64,000 nucleotides of DNA from Dillenia suffruticosa (GCA_033439265.1 JAVTVX010000027.1:14399001-14463000); one strand, 5' to 3'. Positions 36,951 to 50,929 are shown, counted from the stretch's first letter. Numbers and translations: made by a program. Notes: a model not told the origin generated them from the letters alone.

Positions 36951-39060
36951 AACAAACAAAATGAAAATATAGATAATAACAATATGCATAATTGAAACTA
37001 ACTATAAGATTAAATAATCACAGAAATATAAAAGAAGAAACTAACTAATCGTGAATGGAACCAAGCACAAGCCAGAGGTGGATTTTACTCTATTATCGGA
37101 AAAATGGTTGGTATGTGTCAAATCCATACAAATATGCAAATTGTTTTTATGCTAAAAATTTATTTGAAATGAATCTTTTATTATATTTAAAAAAAAGAAA
37201 AAAGAAAAACCAAAAATTGATTAAAATAGATTAACATGTGATCTTCTGCTTCTGTGTCTTTTGTGTCGTCCATGTTTCCTTTGTTTTCTGGGACCATGTT
37301 TTCTGTATTCTTCTCCCTGTTTCTCATATCCTCTTTTTTCCTACCAGCGGATCTAGTTCTCATTTTTTGGTTTTTCATTTTTCCTCTGCTCTCGCAACTT
37401 TTTGATCTTTCGAAACTATGACCTATCTCTCTCGTTCTGCTGGTTTTCTTCTTTCTATGTTATGGTTTGCAAAACATCTTCTGGTTTCAGAAAAGTTTTT
37501 GATCTTCTTTCGCGGCGGTGGTTTTGTGGGTTCGTGGGTTTGTTCGTTCTCCTCACGGTGGTTTACGGTTCTGAAATTATTTGTAAAATGAAATCTTAAC
37601 TGTGGATGTAGCATCCATCTACGATGAAGGTGAAGTATCTATCTTGAGTGAAGAAGGAAGAGAGTCTGAGAAGACATTTCCATGTAAAAATTTTTGAAAC
37701 CCCAACCCTACCCATCCTAGCCATTAATCGTAGGCATTAATCGCTCACCTATATCATTATTATTAGATTTTTATTGCATTACCTAACTTTATATTTGTTA
37801 ACCGTTACAAACTAATTATATAATATATAATAACACATATATAATATATGTTATTACAACTATATAATATATAATGGTTAGCTTATTATATTTATATTCC
37901 TAATATATATTTTTTGTAATAGAGTAATTATTAACATTACATTTACATAGTAATACATATACATATATTATATAATAATAAGTAATATTATTATATTATT
38001 CTTGACAACTATATCACTACGAAATACTACAATATTATTATTATATTGTTCTATGATATTATAACTATATTACTGTATAATACTACAATATTATATTATA
38101 TTTATTTATGTTGCTAATTATACTAGACTAAGAGTTACTATTATGTTACTATCTATTATTATTAGCATTAAGTTAATGTACTATCACATATATATGTATT
38201 ATTTAATAACTAATATTATTATTATATTGTTATATTATATTACAACTACATCCCTATATATTACTACAATATTATATTATCTTTGTATATTATAATTATG
38301 TTGTTGATATATTTTATAATAGAGTAATACATGATTAACATTACTATTATGTATATAATAAGTAATAATATGAGGATTATATTCTTCTATTATATGATAT
38401 TACAACTATATCACTCTTTATTACTATAATATTATATTATCTTTAATATATTAAATTTATATTGATAATATATAACGGTTACTATTATGTTACCATATAT
38501 TTTATATAACAGTTATTATTATGTTTAGGTTATGTAAAGTTAAATTAGTACACATTGTTCAAAATTTTTGATTGAAGCTGCAAATATGCAGGCTGCAAAT
38601 GTGATGTGCAGGCAAAAAATGTGCAGAGGCTACCGTGTACAAAAAGGATGTGCAGGAACAAATAAAATGTGCAGTATGCATGTACATGAGTTTGAAAATC
38701 AAACACCAATTGAACGGATAAGACGAAAGGAAAACAAAAAAAGTTATGTTATTGCAAAGTTACTCTAATAACTCTACAACAACTTTACTACAACCCATTA
38801 AACACTCCCTCAACTACGACCATTGATTGTTTATCAACCTAACTATTAATTTTGGCTCTTATTGTTACCGGATTAATATTACACACAATCTCCTCTCTCT
38901 CTCTCTCTCTGAGAACACGAAAAACCTCTGATCTTCTTCTTCTTCTTCAGGCAAAATCACGAAGAATCCCAAATCTGTCTCTCTGCTCTCCTTTTCTTCT
39001 TCTTCCTCTGCGGACCAAATAACACGTTGTTACTTTCCATTCTATCAGATATATCTCAAA
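36951..39060. other. AT-rich region with degenerate tandem repeats, no gene
   Basis: At about 37,800-38,530 phrases such as ACAACTATATCACT and ACTACAATATTATATTAT recur with loose ~155-185-bp spacing. A (CT)n run lies at 38,892-38,910 and a TCTTCTTC run follows, in a leader-like sequence just before the ORF at 39,069. Small open frames at 37,187-37,614 have no recognisable domain. Confidence 0.45.
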
Positions 39061-39068
39061 TCACAGAT

Positions 39069-40622
39069 ATGACGTCTTCTCGAAAACGAAAAGGGGTTAT
39101 CATTGAACGACAAAATTATAACAGCAATTACTTTCCTTCGTTCAGGAAAAGTAAAAATTTTGAGGAGGTATTTCTGATAGAAAAATCACTTATAGTCGTT
39201 TAATTGATTGGAATTATTTGGAAAAAATAGGTTTTCTGCACGCAAGTTTTATCAAACACATCTATCCTTCTTCGATTGTTCATCCAAATAAAAAGGTTTA
39301 TGAGCATGCGGTTAGAGTTTTTTATAATAATATAGAAAAAATTCATGATGAGTATGATATTGTTATGATGGTAAAAATATGACGTGTGCTTTTGAAAGTT
39401 ATTTTGGTGGACAAAAAATATACGTTGATCCAACAATGATATGCAATGAGAGTGGTATTAAGTGGGTTGACTATGAAGAATGTGCCCGGTATTTGGAAAC
39501 TGACATATTGTTGGATGCTTAAATAGTTTTTGATGATTACAGTTTAGAGAGTTTTAGTATAAATGCTTCAGACTTAAATTTTCATGAAAAAATTCTTCAC
39601 TTTTTAGTAATACATGTTATGAAGCCCTGCGCAGGAAATTTTACCTCTATTACTCGTGATGATTTTTGGTTGATGGCTCGAATTATAGAAAGAAAAAATC
39701 CAGATTTGTATTTTTTTATTCTTCACTTTATGATAAGGACCAACCGTTTTTCAAATAATTTGACATATTGCAACATTGTTAGGGGAATTTTAAAAAGTCA
39801 AGAAATAAATTTAAGAAAAAAAGACCATGTGCAATTAAGTATTACACATTCCATAAATGAGAGAACGTTACGTAGAGCTTCTCGGATTATTGAAGATGGG
39901 TTTTGGATTAATGTTAAAAGAAGAGATACAAATTATAGGGCAGAAGCAAAGGCAGATGAGGCAGTAGCTGCACAACCAGAGAGTGGGAAGGAAACTGAGA
40001 ATGATAGATGGACTGAACTAATTGAATCTATTAACGGTCTCAAAATAGGGTTTACGAATGTTGTTGATGACAAATTTGGTGAAGTTTGAAAGGAAATGGA
40101 AGAAATTCAGGGAGAAATGGTAGAGGTTTGAAAGGAAATGGGTGAAATGAAACAAAGTTTTTGTCGGTAGAAGCACCAAAATGACCAATTCTAGGAACGA
40201 TGTGAGGAATAGTTTAAACAAATTTTAATGGGATTGATGGAAATGAGTGATGTTGTAAGGATAAATTCAAATTTTATTATATCCATAAAGGATTGTATCA
40301 TAACTTCTAGAGCTGCACCCTCTTCCTTTTCTAGACTTTGTCCTCAGTCCACTTCATCTGCTTATCCATTTGTGATGCGATCATTTGGTTTTCACTCGAG
40401 ATCTTCATTTCCTCTTGGGCATAATCCATTTCATATTCCTGCATCTACACCTGCTCTCCATCCTCTACTACTCCACCACCATCCTCTGCTTCATCTTCTC
40501 CTGCTACAGCTCCTCCACCATCCCCGTCCTCTTCTCCTGCTGCTGCAATTGGATCCTCTACTAGAGGTCCATCCCCTTCTTGTCAATCGAAAAAATATAA
40601 ACTCAGAGTTAAATTTACATAA
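39069..40622 (+). pseudogene. Free-standing envelope-like ORF (putative plant transposon protein domain)
   Basis: ATG at 39,069 opens MTSSRKRKGVIIERQNY, followed by LIDWNYLEKIGFLHASFIKH, EHAVRVFYNNIEKIHDEY, LHFLVIHVMKPCAGNFTSIT and RDDFWLMARIIERKNPDL; the longest clean frame is 39,619-40,089. A coiled-coil-like segment follows (WTELIESINGLK, KEMEEIQGEMVEV), then a Ser/Pro/Ala-rich tail ending KKYKLRVKFT and TAA at 40,622. Domain order and motifs match the envelope-like ORFs at 24.8-26.0 and 58.7-60.0 kb, but here no RT, LTR, PBS or PPT is visible nearby. About half a dozen stops or shifts. It faces away from the ULP1 pseudogene. Possibly carried by the adjacent CACTA-type region or a remnant of a lost SIRE copy. 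Confidence 0.72.
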
Positions 40623-40810
40623 TTTTCACCTTTTTCATTTGTATTTATTTATAAATCTAGGTTTTTAATTTGTTTCTTGCTTGAATATGAAGTCATGAAG
40701 ATGTATCAATATATGAATATATTTCTATAAATTTCAGCTTTTTTCATTGGTAATTAAATATAATTCTACATTATATGATTTAATTAATTAATCATCCCGG
40801 CTCTAACCTA

Positions 40811-41025
40811 CTTGTGTCGCCAGTTCATGCTTGATGCCGCACCACTCTGCCCATGCATTACTTGGTTGTGCTGGCGGTTTATGCCTCATGTTGCACCACT
40901 CTGCCCATGCCTCACCTGATTGTGCTGGCGATTCATGCGTCATGCCGTGCACCACAATGCCATGCCTCCCGGCTCTTGTGCCGACGGTGCATGCCTCGTG
41001 CCGCACCGCCCCGCCCCGCCCTAAC
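40811..41025. repeat. GC-rich ~53-bp minisatellite, four units
   Basis: Each unit carries TTGTGCTGGCGRTTCATGC, then GTCATGCCGCACCACTCTGCC and CATGCMTCAC. Units start near 40,814, 40,867, 40,920 and 40,975. It lies about 460 bp upstream of the TNP2 start codon, in otherwise AT-rich sequence. Confidence 0.85.
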
Positions 41026-41486
41026 AGTAATTTAAATTAATAACATTATTAATTTAATTAACAAAATAATAATATCATTAGTATTATATTATATGATATA
41101 ATGATATGAAATACATAATTATGTTACAAATTTTATTATATACAATTTGTATTTAAATTTAATTATTAATTGCTGAATTATATCCATTTTATTATTATAT
41201 TATTATGAGTAACTAATTTTACAACAAATCAAATTAACACAATCCTCCTGCTTCCCTCTCCTCCTCTTTTGTCTTTGGTGCCATTTCTTAGCTCCAAATA
41301 AAGAGCCATCAAAAGTTTCACGCTAATACTATTACTATTACGTATTAGTTTTGTTCCATATTTAGAATTTGCCACCGCCAAGAAAATATTCTCTATTAAT
41401 TATTCTCTCTCCTTTTGCCATTCACTCTTTATTTCATTTGCTTCTCTCATCTCATGTTTCATTTATTTCTCCACTTTATTTTTGCA

Positions 41487-44400
41487 ATGGATAAGAGAAT
41501 GATGTATTGTAAATCAAGGGCATGTGATGAATATTAGTGGAGTTAATGCATTTCTTGAATTTGCATCTACAAATATTCAATCTGTCGATAACAAGCTATC
41601 ATATTCTTGTGTCAAATGTTTCAACACTTTCAGATTTCCTATACATACCATTTTCAATCACTTGCTACATTATGGTTTTCAACGGGATTATGATAACTAG
41701 ATATATCATGGGGAGAGTAAGGAAAACTCTACATCTCATACCTCTCATACATCTTATTCATCCAACTTAGATGATAATCTTTTTTTTTTTACTATGATAT
41801 GTTCGGTATGTTACGTGATACATTCACACATTTACCACATGAACCAACCTCTCGCCCATCCCAACCAACCTCTTATCCATCTAAGATGAATGAATCAAGT
41901 TTAAGTTCAAGTTCAACTTCATCTTCAACTTCAGATACGTTTATTGAATTACTTGAGAAAGCCAAAAAACCAATATATTCAAATTCCAAATATACCATGC
42001 TAGCATCTATCGTGCACTTATATCATTTAAAGTGTTTATGTGGGTGGACCAACAAATCTTTTTTATTACTCTTAGAGTTTTTAACAGAATTGTTGTCTCA
42101 TGAAAACATATTGTCAAATAGTTATCCTAAAGTGAAAAAAACAATTTCAGCTTTAGGTTTGAGATATAAGAAAATACATACTTGTTCTAATGATTGTATG
42201 TTGTACTAGAGACATAGAGCTAAAGATGATGCATGTTATGTCTGTGGTGTTTCCAGATGGAAACCAAATGGAGATGGAAAAAAAAATCTGTCAAAATATT
42301 GAGATGGTTTCCTTGATTCCTAGATTGTAAAGACTATTTTCATGTGTTCAAACTAGTTCTTTGATGAGATGACATCATGATAAGAGAACAAAAAATGGAC
42401 TCCTAAGACATCCAACTATGCTCCTGCATGGAAAGAGTTTGATATCTTATACCCTAATTTCTTTTCTAATCTGAGAAATATTCGATTAGGGTTAGCAGCG
42501 GATGGATTTAATCCATTTAAAACAACAAATGTTGCACATAACACTTGGCTACTGGTCATCATACCATATAATCTCCCTCCTTGGTTGTGCATGAAGTTTA
42601 CAAACTTTATACTCACATTACTTATTCCTGATCCTAAAAGTCCTGGTGATAAGATCGATATGTACATGCAACCACTGGTGGAAGAACTAAAAGAATTATG
42701 GAATGAGGGAGTAGATACATATGATTCTTTAGTCGATGAAAGATTTAAAATGTATGCAATACTCTTATGGACTATCAATGACTTTCCTATATATGCTAAT
42801 CTATCTGGATGGAGCACTAAGGGTAGATTTGTATGTCCCGTATGTGAATATGATACATGCTCTCGGTGGTTAAGTCATGGCCACAAGTTTTGTTATATAG
42901 GATATCGAAGATGATTGGACTCAAACTCATCCATTCAAGTATGATAAATTTTCTTTTAATGGGACAGAGGAATATAGAGTTGCTCCTAAACAACGGTCAG
43001 GAGCTCATGTTTTACGAGAATTACATGAGATTGACTTAACAAGTTTGAATACTATGCATGGATGGAAAAAAAAAGAGCATATTGTTTCATTTGTCATATT
43101 GGGAAAATGTTTTAATTAGGCATAATATTGACATGATGCATACGGAGAAAAATTGTTTTGGTGCAATTGTTGATATAATTCTGGGACAAGAAGGAAAGTC
43201 TAAGGATAATTATAAGAGTAGTCTTGATCTTGAAGATATGGGAATAAGAAAAGATCTACATCTACATACATCAAACTCTTCAAATATATTTGTAGCTAAA
43301 GCATGTTACCAAATGACGCTGCAAGACAAAGATGCATTTCTCAAGATTTTGAAGGGTTTAAAACTTTCTAACGAGTGCTCTACTAACATCTCCAGATGTT
43401 TTCATTTAAAAAAGCGGAAGTTAATGGGATTAAAGAGTTACGACTGTCATATTTTAATATAAGAGTTTATTTTCATAGCAATTCAGGGATCGTTGCCTGA
43501 CAATGTAAGCTCTGTTATCATTAAAATATGTAGTATTTTTAAATGTCTGTGCTCTAAGGTCCTTGACCCATGAGAACTTGAGGATTTGGAGGGATTAGTT
43601 CCACAAATTATGTGTGAGCTTGAAAAGATTTTTCCGTTATCTTTTTTTACTAGTATGATACACTTAATCGTGCGCTTAACAATAGAAGTAAGGATCGGTG
43701 GACCAATCATATATAGATGGATGTATCCGGTTGAAAAATTTTTAATATTCTCATATTTTATTTATTTCCATAACTTATTTATTTAATAATGATGTTCATT
43801 TAATTTAGGTTAACTTATTGCAATATATATCCATACAGATACTTGCTTTAACTGAAATCTTATGTTCGTAGTAGAGCATGACTCGAAGGATCCATCGCTG
43901 AAGGGTATATAGCAAATGAGTGCCTGCTGTTTTATTCGAGATATTTAGATGGAGTTGAGACAAGATTTAATCGTGTGTTGCGAAATGATGACAACCAGAT
44001 TATATATGAAGAAGATGAGTCCATTTTTACGACTATTGGAAGACCTTTGGGACTAAGAACACATAGATCTACTAAAAGATGAAAAAAGAGGATATCTCGA
44101 ATTCATCTAGATGAGAAATCATTGGAGTAATGCCATAGATATATACTATTTAATAGTGACTCACTTGCCTCATTTAAACTGTAAGTCTACATTCTCATAT
44201 ATTTATTTAAAAATATTAAACTGTGATATAATATCATGTGTTCATGATCAGGGAACATATACAATATTTTCGAAGAATAAATCGTAGAAAAAAGTTAAAT
44301 ATTTTTTAAATTGACAAACTTCACAGTAAAGATTTCAGTAACTGGTTTTCTCATCGTGTAAGTATATTGATATTTAATCTTTTCAATATACATGCTATGT

Positions 44401-45118
44401 TAATCTTCTTATTAATTGTTTTTTATGATTTCTTTTTTCAGGTTACAAATTCAAAAAACACCACAGAAATTAGAGATGAACTTAAATGGATTGCTCGTGG
44501 ACCACATCCATTCGTTAGAAATTACAATAGCTATATAATCAATGGATATCGATTCTATATAAATGATCATGAGAAATGCCTTCAAACTCAGAATTGTTGA
44601 GTTGTAGTAGCAGTAGATGATATTAGCTATGCAACTACGAGCGATAAAACACCCATTCAAGGTAAAGTTAATTATTATGGAATATTACGGCAAATCATTG
44701 AAGTAAACTATAATAGAATGTATAGTTCTGTTTTATTTCGGTGTGATTGGGTTGATCTACAACGGAGATGTAAGAATGACAGATTTGGTTTAACACTTGT
44801 AAATTACTCCTATCTCAATCATACGGGTGTTGATTTGCTGGATAATCTTTATGTCTTGGCATCCCAAATAAGAAGGTATTTTATGTAGCTGACGAAAGAT
44901 ATAAAGGATGGCTTGTTGTAAGACATATGAAAGTTAGAGATGAATTTGACATTGGTGATGTATTGATCAATCAACATATGAATTCAGAAAGTAACCCCTA
45001 AACTCAGGTGTGGGTTCGGACTAATGTAGATGAAGATGACGAAAATGTATCAACAGAAATGAATGATGATGAAGATGTTGATAGAGTAGGATGAGATGCA
45101 TATACGTATGAGATGTAA
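41487..45118 (+). pseudogene. CACTA TNP2 (TNPD-like, Transposase_21) transposase, full-length remnant
   Basis: Starts MDKRMMYCKSRACDEY at 41,487 and ends DAYTYEM-TAA at 45,118. Readable blocks in order: MFGMLRDTFTHLPHEP (41,799), KYTMLASIVHLYHLKCLCGW (about 41,990), KKIHTCSNDCMLY (42,170), then the Transposase_21 core to about 43,200 (KSPGDKIDMYMQPL, ELKELWNEGVDTYDSLVDE, FVCPVCEYDTCSRWLS, HNIDMMHTEKNCFGAIVD). The DUF4218 region follows (about 43,380-43,650; LPDNVSSVIIK-like, ELEDLEGLVPQIMCELEKIF). Then ECLLFYSRYLDGVETRFNRV (about 43,920), an intron near 44,359-44,441, and the DUF4216 C-terminus (44,450-45,000; TEIRDELKWIARGPHPFVRN, NYYGILRQIIE). Many stops and shifts. In active elements this protein cuts at the TIRs. 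Confidence 0.9.
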
Positions 45119-45204
45119 TTTCCTATAGACATTTATCTTCTTATCTTCTGTATTATTTTATTTTTAATCACTCTACTTTCATTCTTCTTCTTTATTGTGA
45201 CGTG

Positions 45205-46830
45205 ATATGGTAACAAGTAGTAAAAAATAGTAATAATAACTACTTCCTCTTCCTATAAATGCTAACAAATTGTAAGATTTACTTTTATTCTCTATCTATA
45301 TCCTTGGTAACAAATAACAAATATAAACTTTACGTCTACTTTTATTATAGTATAATAAAAAATAAAATGATAACTTTTATTCTGTATGCACACGGTAACA
45401 TGTGATAACTAACAAATAATAAATGATAATAAGTGGTAAAAATTACTACTTTCTCTTCATACAAATGGTAACAATTACTTTAATTCTGATAATAATAATT
45501 TTTATTCTGATAACAATGATAATAAGTGATAACAATTGATTTTGTTCCAATATAATAAGTAATAAGACAATAATTATATAAAATTTGTATAATAGAATAT
45601 CATAACAATGGTAACAATTGGTAACAAGCGGGGTCGTGTGGTAACAAGTAGTAAGAATTACTACTTTCTCTTCATACAAATAGTAACAAATGGTAACAAT
45701 TGTTTTAATTTCAGTAACAATGATTTTTATTGTGATAACAATAAAATTTGATTCAATATAACAAGTGATAAAACAATAATTATATAAATTTTGTATAATA
45801 TAATATCATAACAATGGTAAAAATTGGTAACAAGCAGATCACGTGATAACAAGTGGTAAGTATTACTGCTTTCTCTTCGTACAAATAGTAACAAAGGATA
45901 ACAATTACTTTAATTTTGATAATAATGATTTTATCGTGGTAACAATGATAATAAGTGATAACAAGTTATTTTGGTCCAATGTAACAAGTGATAAAATAAT
46001 AATTATATAAATATTTTATAATAAAATATCGTAACAATGGTAACAAGCGGGTCGTATGGTAACAAGCGGGTCGTATGGTAACAAGTGGTAAGAATTCTTA
46101 CTTTTTTTTCGTATAAATGGTAACAAATGGTAAAAATTACTTTAATTTCGGTAACAATAATTTTATTATGGTAACAAGTGATTTTGATCCTATATAACAA
46201 GTGGTAAGACAATAATTATATAAATTTTGTATAATAGAATATCGTAACAATGATAACAATTGGTAACAAGCGGGTCGCGTTATAGCAAGTGGTAAAAATT
46301 ACTACTTCCTCTTCGTACAAATGGTAACAAATAGTAACAATTATTTTAATTCTGATAATAATGATTTTTATTATGATAACAATGATAATAAGTTGTAACA
46401 AGTGATGTTTGTCCAATATAACAAGTGGTAAGACAATAATTATATAAATTTTGTATAATATAATATCGCAACAATGGTACAATTGATAACAAGTGGATCA
46501 CGTGATAATAAATTGTAAGAATTACTACTTACTTTTCGTACAAATGATAACAAATAATACCAATTATTTTAATTCCGGTAACAATGATTTTTATTGTAAT
46601 AACAATGATAACAAGTGATAATAAGTGATCTTGATCTAATGTAACAAGTAGTAAGACAATAATTATATAAATTTTGTATAATATAATATCGTAAAAATAG
46701 TAACAATCGGTAACAAGCGGGTCGCGTGATTACAAGTGGTAAGAATTACTACTTTTTTTTCGTACAAATGGTAACAAATAGTATCAAGTATTTTTATTCT
46801 ACTAACAAATATTTTTTAAAACTGAAATTT
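45205..46830. repeat. ~205-232-bp AT-rich tandem array, about seven units
   Basis: The landmark ACTACTTTCTCTTCGTAC recurs at about 45,445, 45,660, 45,865, 46,097, 46,301, 46,524 and 46,748. Units carry repeated GGTAACAA words, a GCGGGTCGCGTGGTAACAAG segment and AATTATATAAATTTTGTATA. The first 240 bp are a degenerate unit. The array starts just after the TNP2 stop codon. Confidence 0.88.
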
Positions 46831-48009
46831 ATATAAACAGGGAAAATAATACTAATGAAAATATGTAATGTTAAAAATTACACATGTAACAATAAAATAA
46901 CACATATGAAACATATAAATATTGGAGAGATAATCACTATAACAACTCCAGGAGTATTTACTATAACCATTTCATTTCAAACTATAACGAGTAAAAATTT
47001 TAAAAAACCCATTAAAAATTCAAGCCTCCTAATAAATTTGTAAATGAGGGAAAAAAATGCGCAGATGGATTTTTAATATTTCCCGCTGGCTTCGCTTGAA
47101 ACATAAACCTTTAGTATTTGAATATGAATACATTGTTTGGCGGTATAATACAAGCGCGAAGTATAAATATATTGTTTGCCCAATATAATATAATTATAAA
47201 TTATATTGTTTTATAATATAAATTTATAAATTTATAAAGTTATTATAATTATTATTATCAAAATTATTTGATTAACATTATATTACTATAATTTAATATT
47301 ATTATTTCATTCAACTTAATTACTTTTCATATTAATCTTACTAAATAATACTACTTACTAATTTCAATAATTATGTTCTATTACTAATATCAAATAATTA
47401 TTAAATTTAATTATTGTTATTAAGGTAGGATAACATTTTATATAAGGTATTGGTATATATACTCATAATATTTTTATGGTAGTTTTCTTAATTTTTTCAT
47501 ATCTCATTTAATTATTTTAGCTTTTTATTATTATTATTTTCAATTAAAGTATTGCCAATTTAAATAATTTTGATAATATTATAGATTGTAAAGTTTGCTA
47601 TCATATTTTGATTTCAATTCCTTACCTTTCTAAATAAATAATATAAAATATAATTATCAAATTCCTTAATTATAAAATCCAAAATATAAATTAGACATTA
47701 ATATATCTAATTAATATTATTAATTTAAATAACTCATACTCATATATCATATGTAATTCATCCAAACTACATTATCCGTGAAATTTAAATTATAAATTAA
47801 GTATCAAATATTATTATTTTAAATAATATGATCATATAAAATTATGTAAATAATGTAGTAATAATAAGATAAAAAATATGACTTTTTGTAATATATGAGT
47901 TTTTAAAAAATTATATATTCATAAAAAATATAATAAATGTATTATGAGACTATATAATATAAATTATTAATTAAAAATATTTAATGATTGTATATAACAA
48001 AATTAGTAA
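46831..48009. other. Extremely AT-rich spacer, no gene
   Basis: Between the 215-bp array and the GC-island duplication. Only stop-rich AT sequence with TATA/AATT words. Confidence 0.5.
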
Positions 48010-48535
48010 CATAATTTCATAATTTCATATAACAAATTTAGTAATATAATTTAAAATTTTCATATAATAATATATATGTTTTGTTATTTAAAATAATACA
48101 ATTATTATTTTAAATTACGCAGCCCGATTGAGCAGCAAGTTGTGCTGCGATAGCATTTGCGCGCTCTTGCTTGGGCGGCTTAACCAGCGGTTGTGCCGTC
48201 TAGGCATTTCTTGTCGTGCTTGCTTGGGCGACTCTACCGGCGGTTGTGCCACGCAAACATTCGTCCAAGATCTAGTATTATTTCATATAACAAATTTAGT
48301 AATATAATATAAAGATTTCATATAATAATATATATGTTTTGTTATTTAAAATAATATAATTATTATTTTAAATTATACTGTCCGGTTGAGTCACAGGTTG
48401 TGCCGCGATGGCATTTGCGCACTGGCGATTCAGCTAGCGGTTGTATCGTCCAGGCATTTCCGGGCGCACTTGCCTGGGCGACTCTGACGGCGGTTGTGCC
48501 GTGCAGGCATTCGCCCGAGATTTAGTAATATAGTA
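48010..48535. repeat. Tandem duplication of an AT segment plus GC-rich island (~260 bp unit)
   Basis: Two copies of TTTCATATAACAAATTTAGTAATATAAT, then a GC-rich island of about 155 bp (48,118-48,275 and 48,378-48,530) containing GCGGTTGTGCCG, GGCATTTGCGC and TGCTTGGGCGACTCT-type words. The two islands have clearly diverged. Confidence 0.85.
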
Positions 48536-48876
48536 GTAATATTTATTACTAATTCACGGAGTCATATAGTAATATTTCAAAGTCAAAACTTCTCTGTTAA
48601 TTGCTCAAACTAAAAAAGAGAGAAAAATGTGAAAAACGAGACAAAATGGCGAGTATTGAAAAATATATTTCACGTTAAACAAATTATATATACTACAAAT
48701 CAAAATTTATTTGGCGTTAAACAAAATATATATACTCAAACCCTTCTTCCCTCCACAAATATCGAAACTTCTCATTTCTTTCAAAAACTCTTCTCTCTCA
48801 CATCTCTCAAAATTTCTAAGTCAAACAAAATTTCATTCCATCAAATATTTTCAACCAAAAATTTTCAACGAAAAAT

Positions 48877-50563
48877 ATGAGACGAAATAAACGAAAAATG
48901 ACCATTGTAACTGAAGACAAAGAATCATAACCATAAGAAAAACAAGTTGACTCTGAAGAAACCCAATTATTCGAAAATGATATCCCAGTTTTGGTTTTGT
49001 TTATGTTCAAAAATATATCATTTCATTTTTATAATATATTTTTATGTAATTACTATATTATATATATATTTTTTTTCATTTGCACTAGTTCTCAAGAGAA
49101 AATGTAGGAGCCCAACCCGCTGTTAAGATGTTTGAGATTTAGAAAAAGGGAAACGCATGTTGATTGAATGAATGATTTAAATCAACCAATAGGAATCGAA
49201 GGTACGATCTTCACCAGATTCCTTGGCTCCATAGTTAGAGTACATTCCATTGCTTCAATAAACTATACAAATTGGCGTGATATGCCGACCGAGAATAAAG
49301 AGGATATGTGAAAAATTGTAGAGATATCTACCTCTACTACTCAATCGAATCATGCCATATATGAAAATTAAGATATCTATTCTTTTTTTCTTATATTGTA
49401 GTCAAAGATTATCTTCAAACCACTTAGAGATGATACCATAAATGGGTTCTTGCAAATTTATCTAACAAATGGAGAGTTTTAAAAATTCTCTCAAATCAAA
49501 ATGGTTCGATGATTTACTCGAAATAGATGAAAATATAAAGAGAATGGAGAATGAGCGAGTTGATCCGAATCAGTACAAGAATCTTGTTGTTTTTTGGTTG
49601 AGTGATAAATGGAATGTAGAAGTTTACTACTTTTACTTTTTTTTTGGAAAATTTAATTGTAGTTTGATATTTTTTCCCTGTTTTGAAAATGAGTAGAAGA
49701 AATTCAGAATGTCGTGCAAAATTAAGCATCCGCATTGCTTAGGATCTAAGTCTTTTGCCAAACTCATACATGAGAAGATAGAAACAATTCATATATTATT
49801 TTATTTGAAATTATTTTTTATTATATCATAATACAAACTAAACCATTTTATCAGACAATACAATCTAAGACAAAACCTTGTTGAGCTGAACTTTATATTG
49901 CAAGTAGAACCCGATCAGATGAGAGTTTAGTTTCTACAAAAGCATCAGAACTTGGGGTATGATTGATTGTTTTTATGTATTCTCAATCGATATGTTTATG
50001 AACATTCACGTTTAATTTATTTTATATAGGTTTAATTCATTTTACACAGGAAATGATGAAGAGTGGAATTGATACTGAGAGTGAAGCACAAAGTTCAAAT
50101 TTATCTCGAAGAACTGATATCATATCCAAAATTAAAGGGCTTGATTTCAGGGGAAGAATTAGATGTGTTGGCAAAGTTACAACTCTATCACAACGGCAGC
50201 ATTCAAGTAAACCTCAGAACGAACATATGACTGTTATGATGGAACGATTAATGGAACAAAATCAAAATCTTACTAATCTGGTGAGCGATGTTCTTATGCA
50301 TGTTGCTATCATGCCGAAAGTGGATAATGAGATGAATTGTTGAACTTCGTTAATGAAGCGAGGCTCATTGCTGGTGTTGAGGTACAAATATCATTTCTTT
50401 ACTTCTTACCCTAATCTAATTACTTTTATTTCTGAATAATAATCCACATTATTTGTATTTATATTGTTAGCTTTCTCCGATACAAGATGCTGGGAGTGCA
50501 CATCGAAACCAACCATCATCATCATCACCACCTCCTCATTCCATCCCGAAAGATAATATTTAA
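48877..50563 (+). pseudogene. CACTA Transposase_24 (TNPA-like) gene remnant
   Basis: ATG at 48,877 (MRRNKRKMTIVTEDKES). Then an exon near 49,095-49,310 reads, with shifts, as the N-terminal part of a plant En/Spm-like Transposase_24 protein (GAQPAVKMFEI, NRRYDLHQIPWLHS in one frame). MESFKNSLKSKWFDDLLEID and RVDPNQYKNLVVFWLSDKWN (49,469-49,615) are clear Transposase_24 motifs, followed by CLGSKSFAKLIHEKI (about 49,735-49,780). The C-terminal part (50,053-50,343) has SNLSRRTDIISKIKGLDFRG and MMERLMEQNQNLTNLVSDV, a coiled coil. The last exon ends HSIPKDNI at 50,563. Orientation and order match the TNP2 remnant at 41.5-45.1 kb. Confidence 0.85.
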
Positions 50564-50929
50564 ATGGATAAGTTTTTATAATATACCTTATAATTATATT
50601 AATTTCAATACTATAGAATGATACCACACATCACGCTAGATCCTGGAACCAGATGCCACGGACGCTGGAATTTTTTGAGTGTTCTAAGTCAACATTTTTG
50701 GCATGAACATTTCATTTCAGAAGATATGAAGATATGTACTGACAGGAAGTTACAATATTTTTCTTTCTCTTGTAATGTGTCTGTAACATTATCATCTTTT
50801 TCTTTATCTTGTAATGTGTCTATAATATTATCATGTATATTCCATGATGATATAAAAGGTACTTCATTTCTTTAGATACGGTATTTATAATATTTCTTAA
50901 CTCTTTTTTAACGCACAATTGTAACATTT

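Noticed and set aside
40228-40668. Leu/His-rich 146-codon frame
   Set aside because: Out-of-frame reading of the Ser/Pro/Ala-rich tail of the envelope-like ORF, which gives PSSTTPPPSSASSSP in the expected frame.
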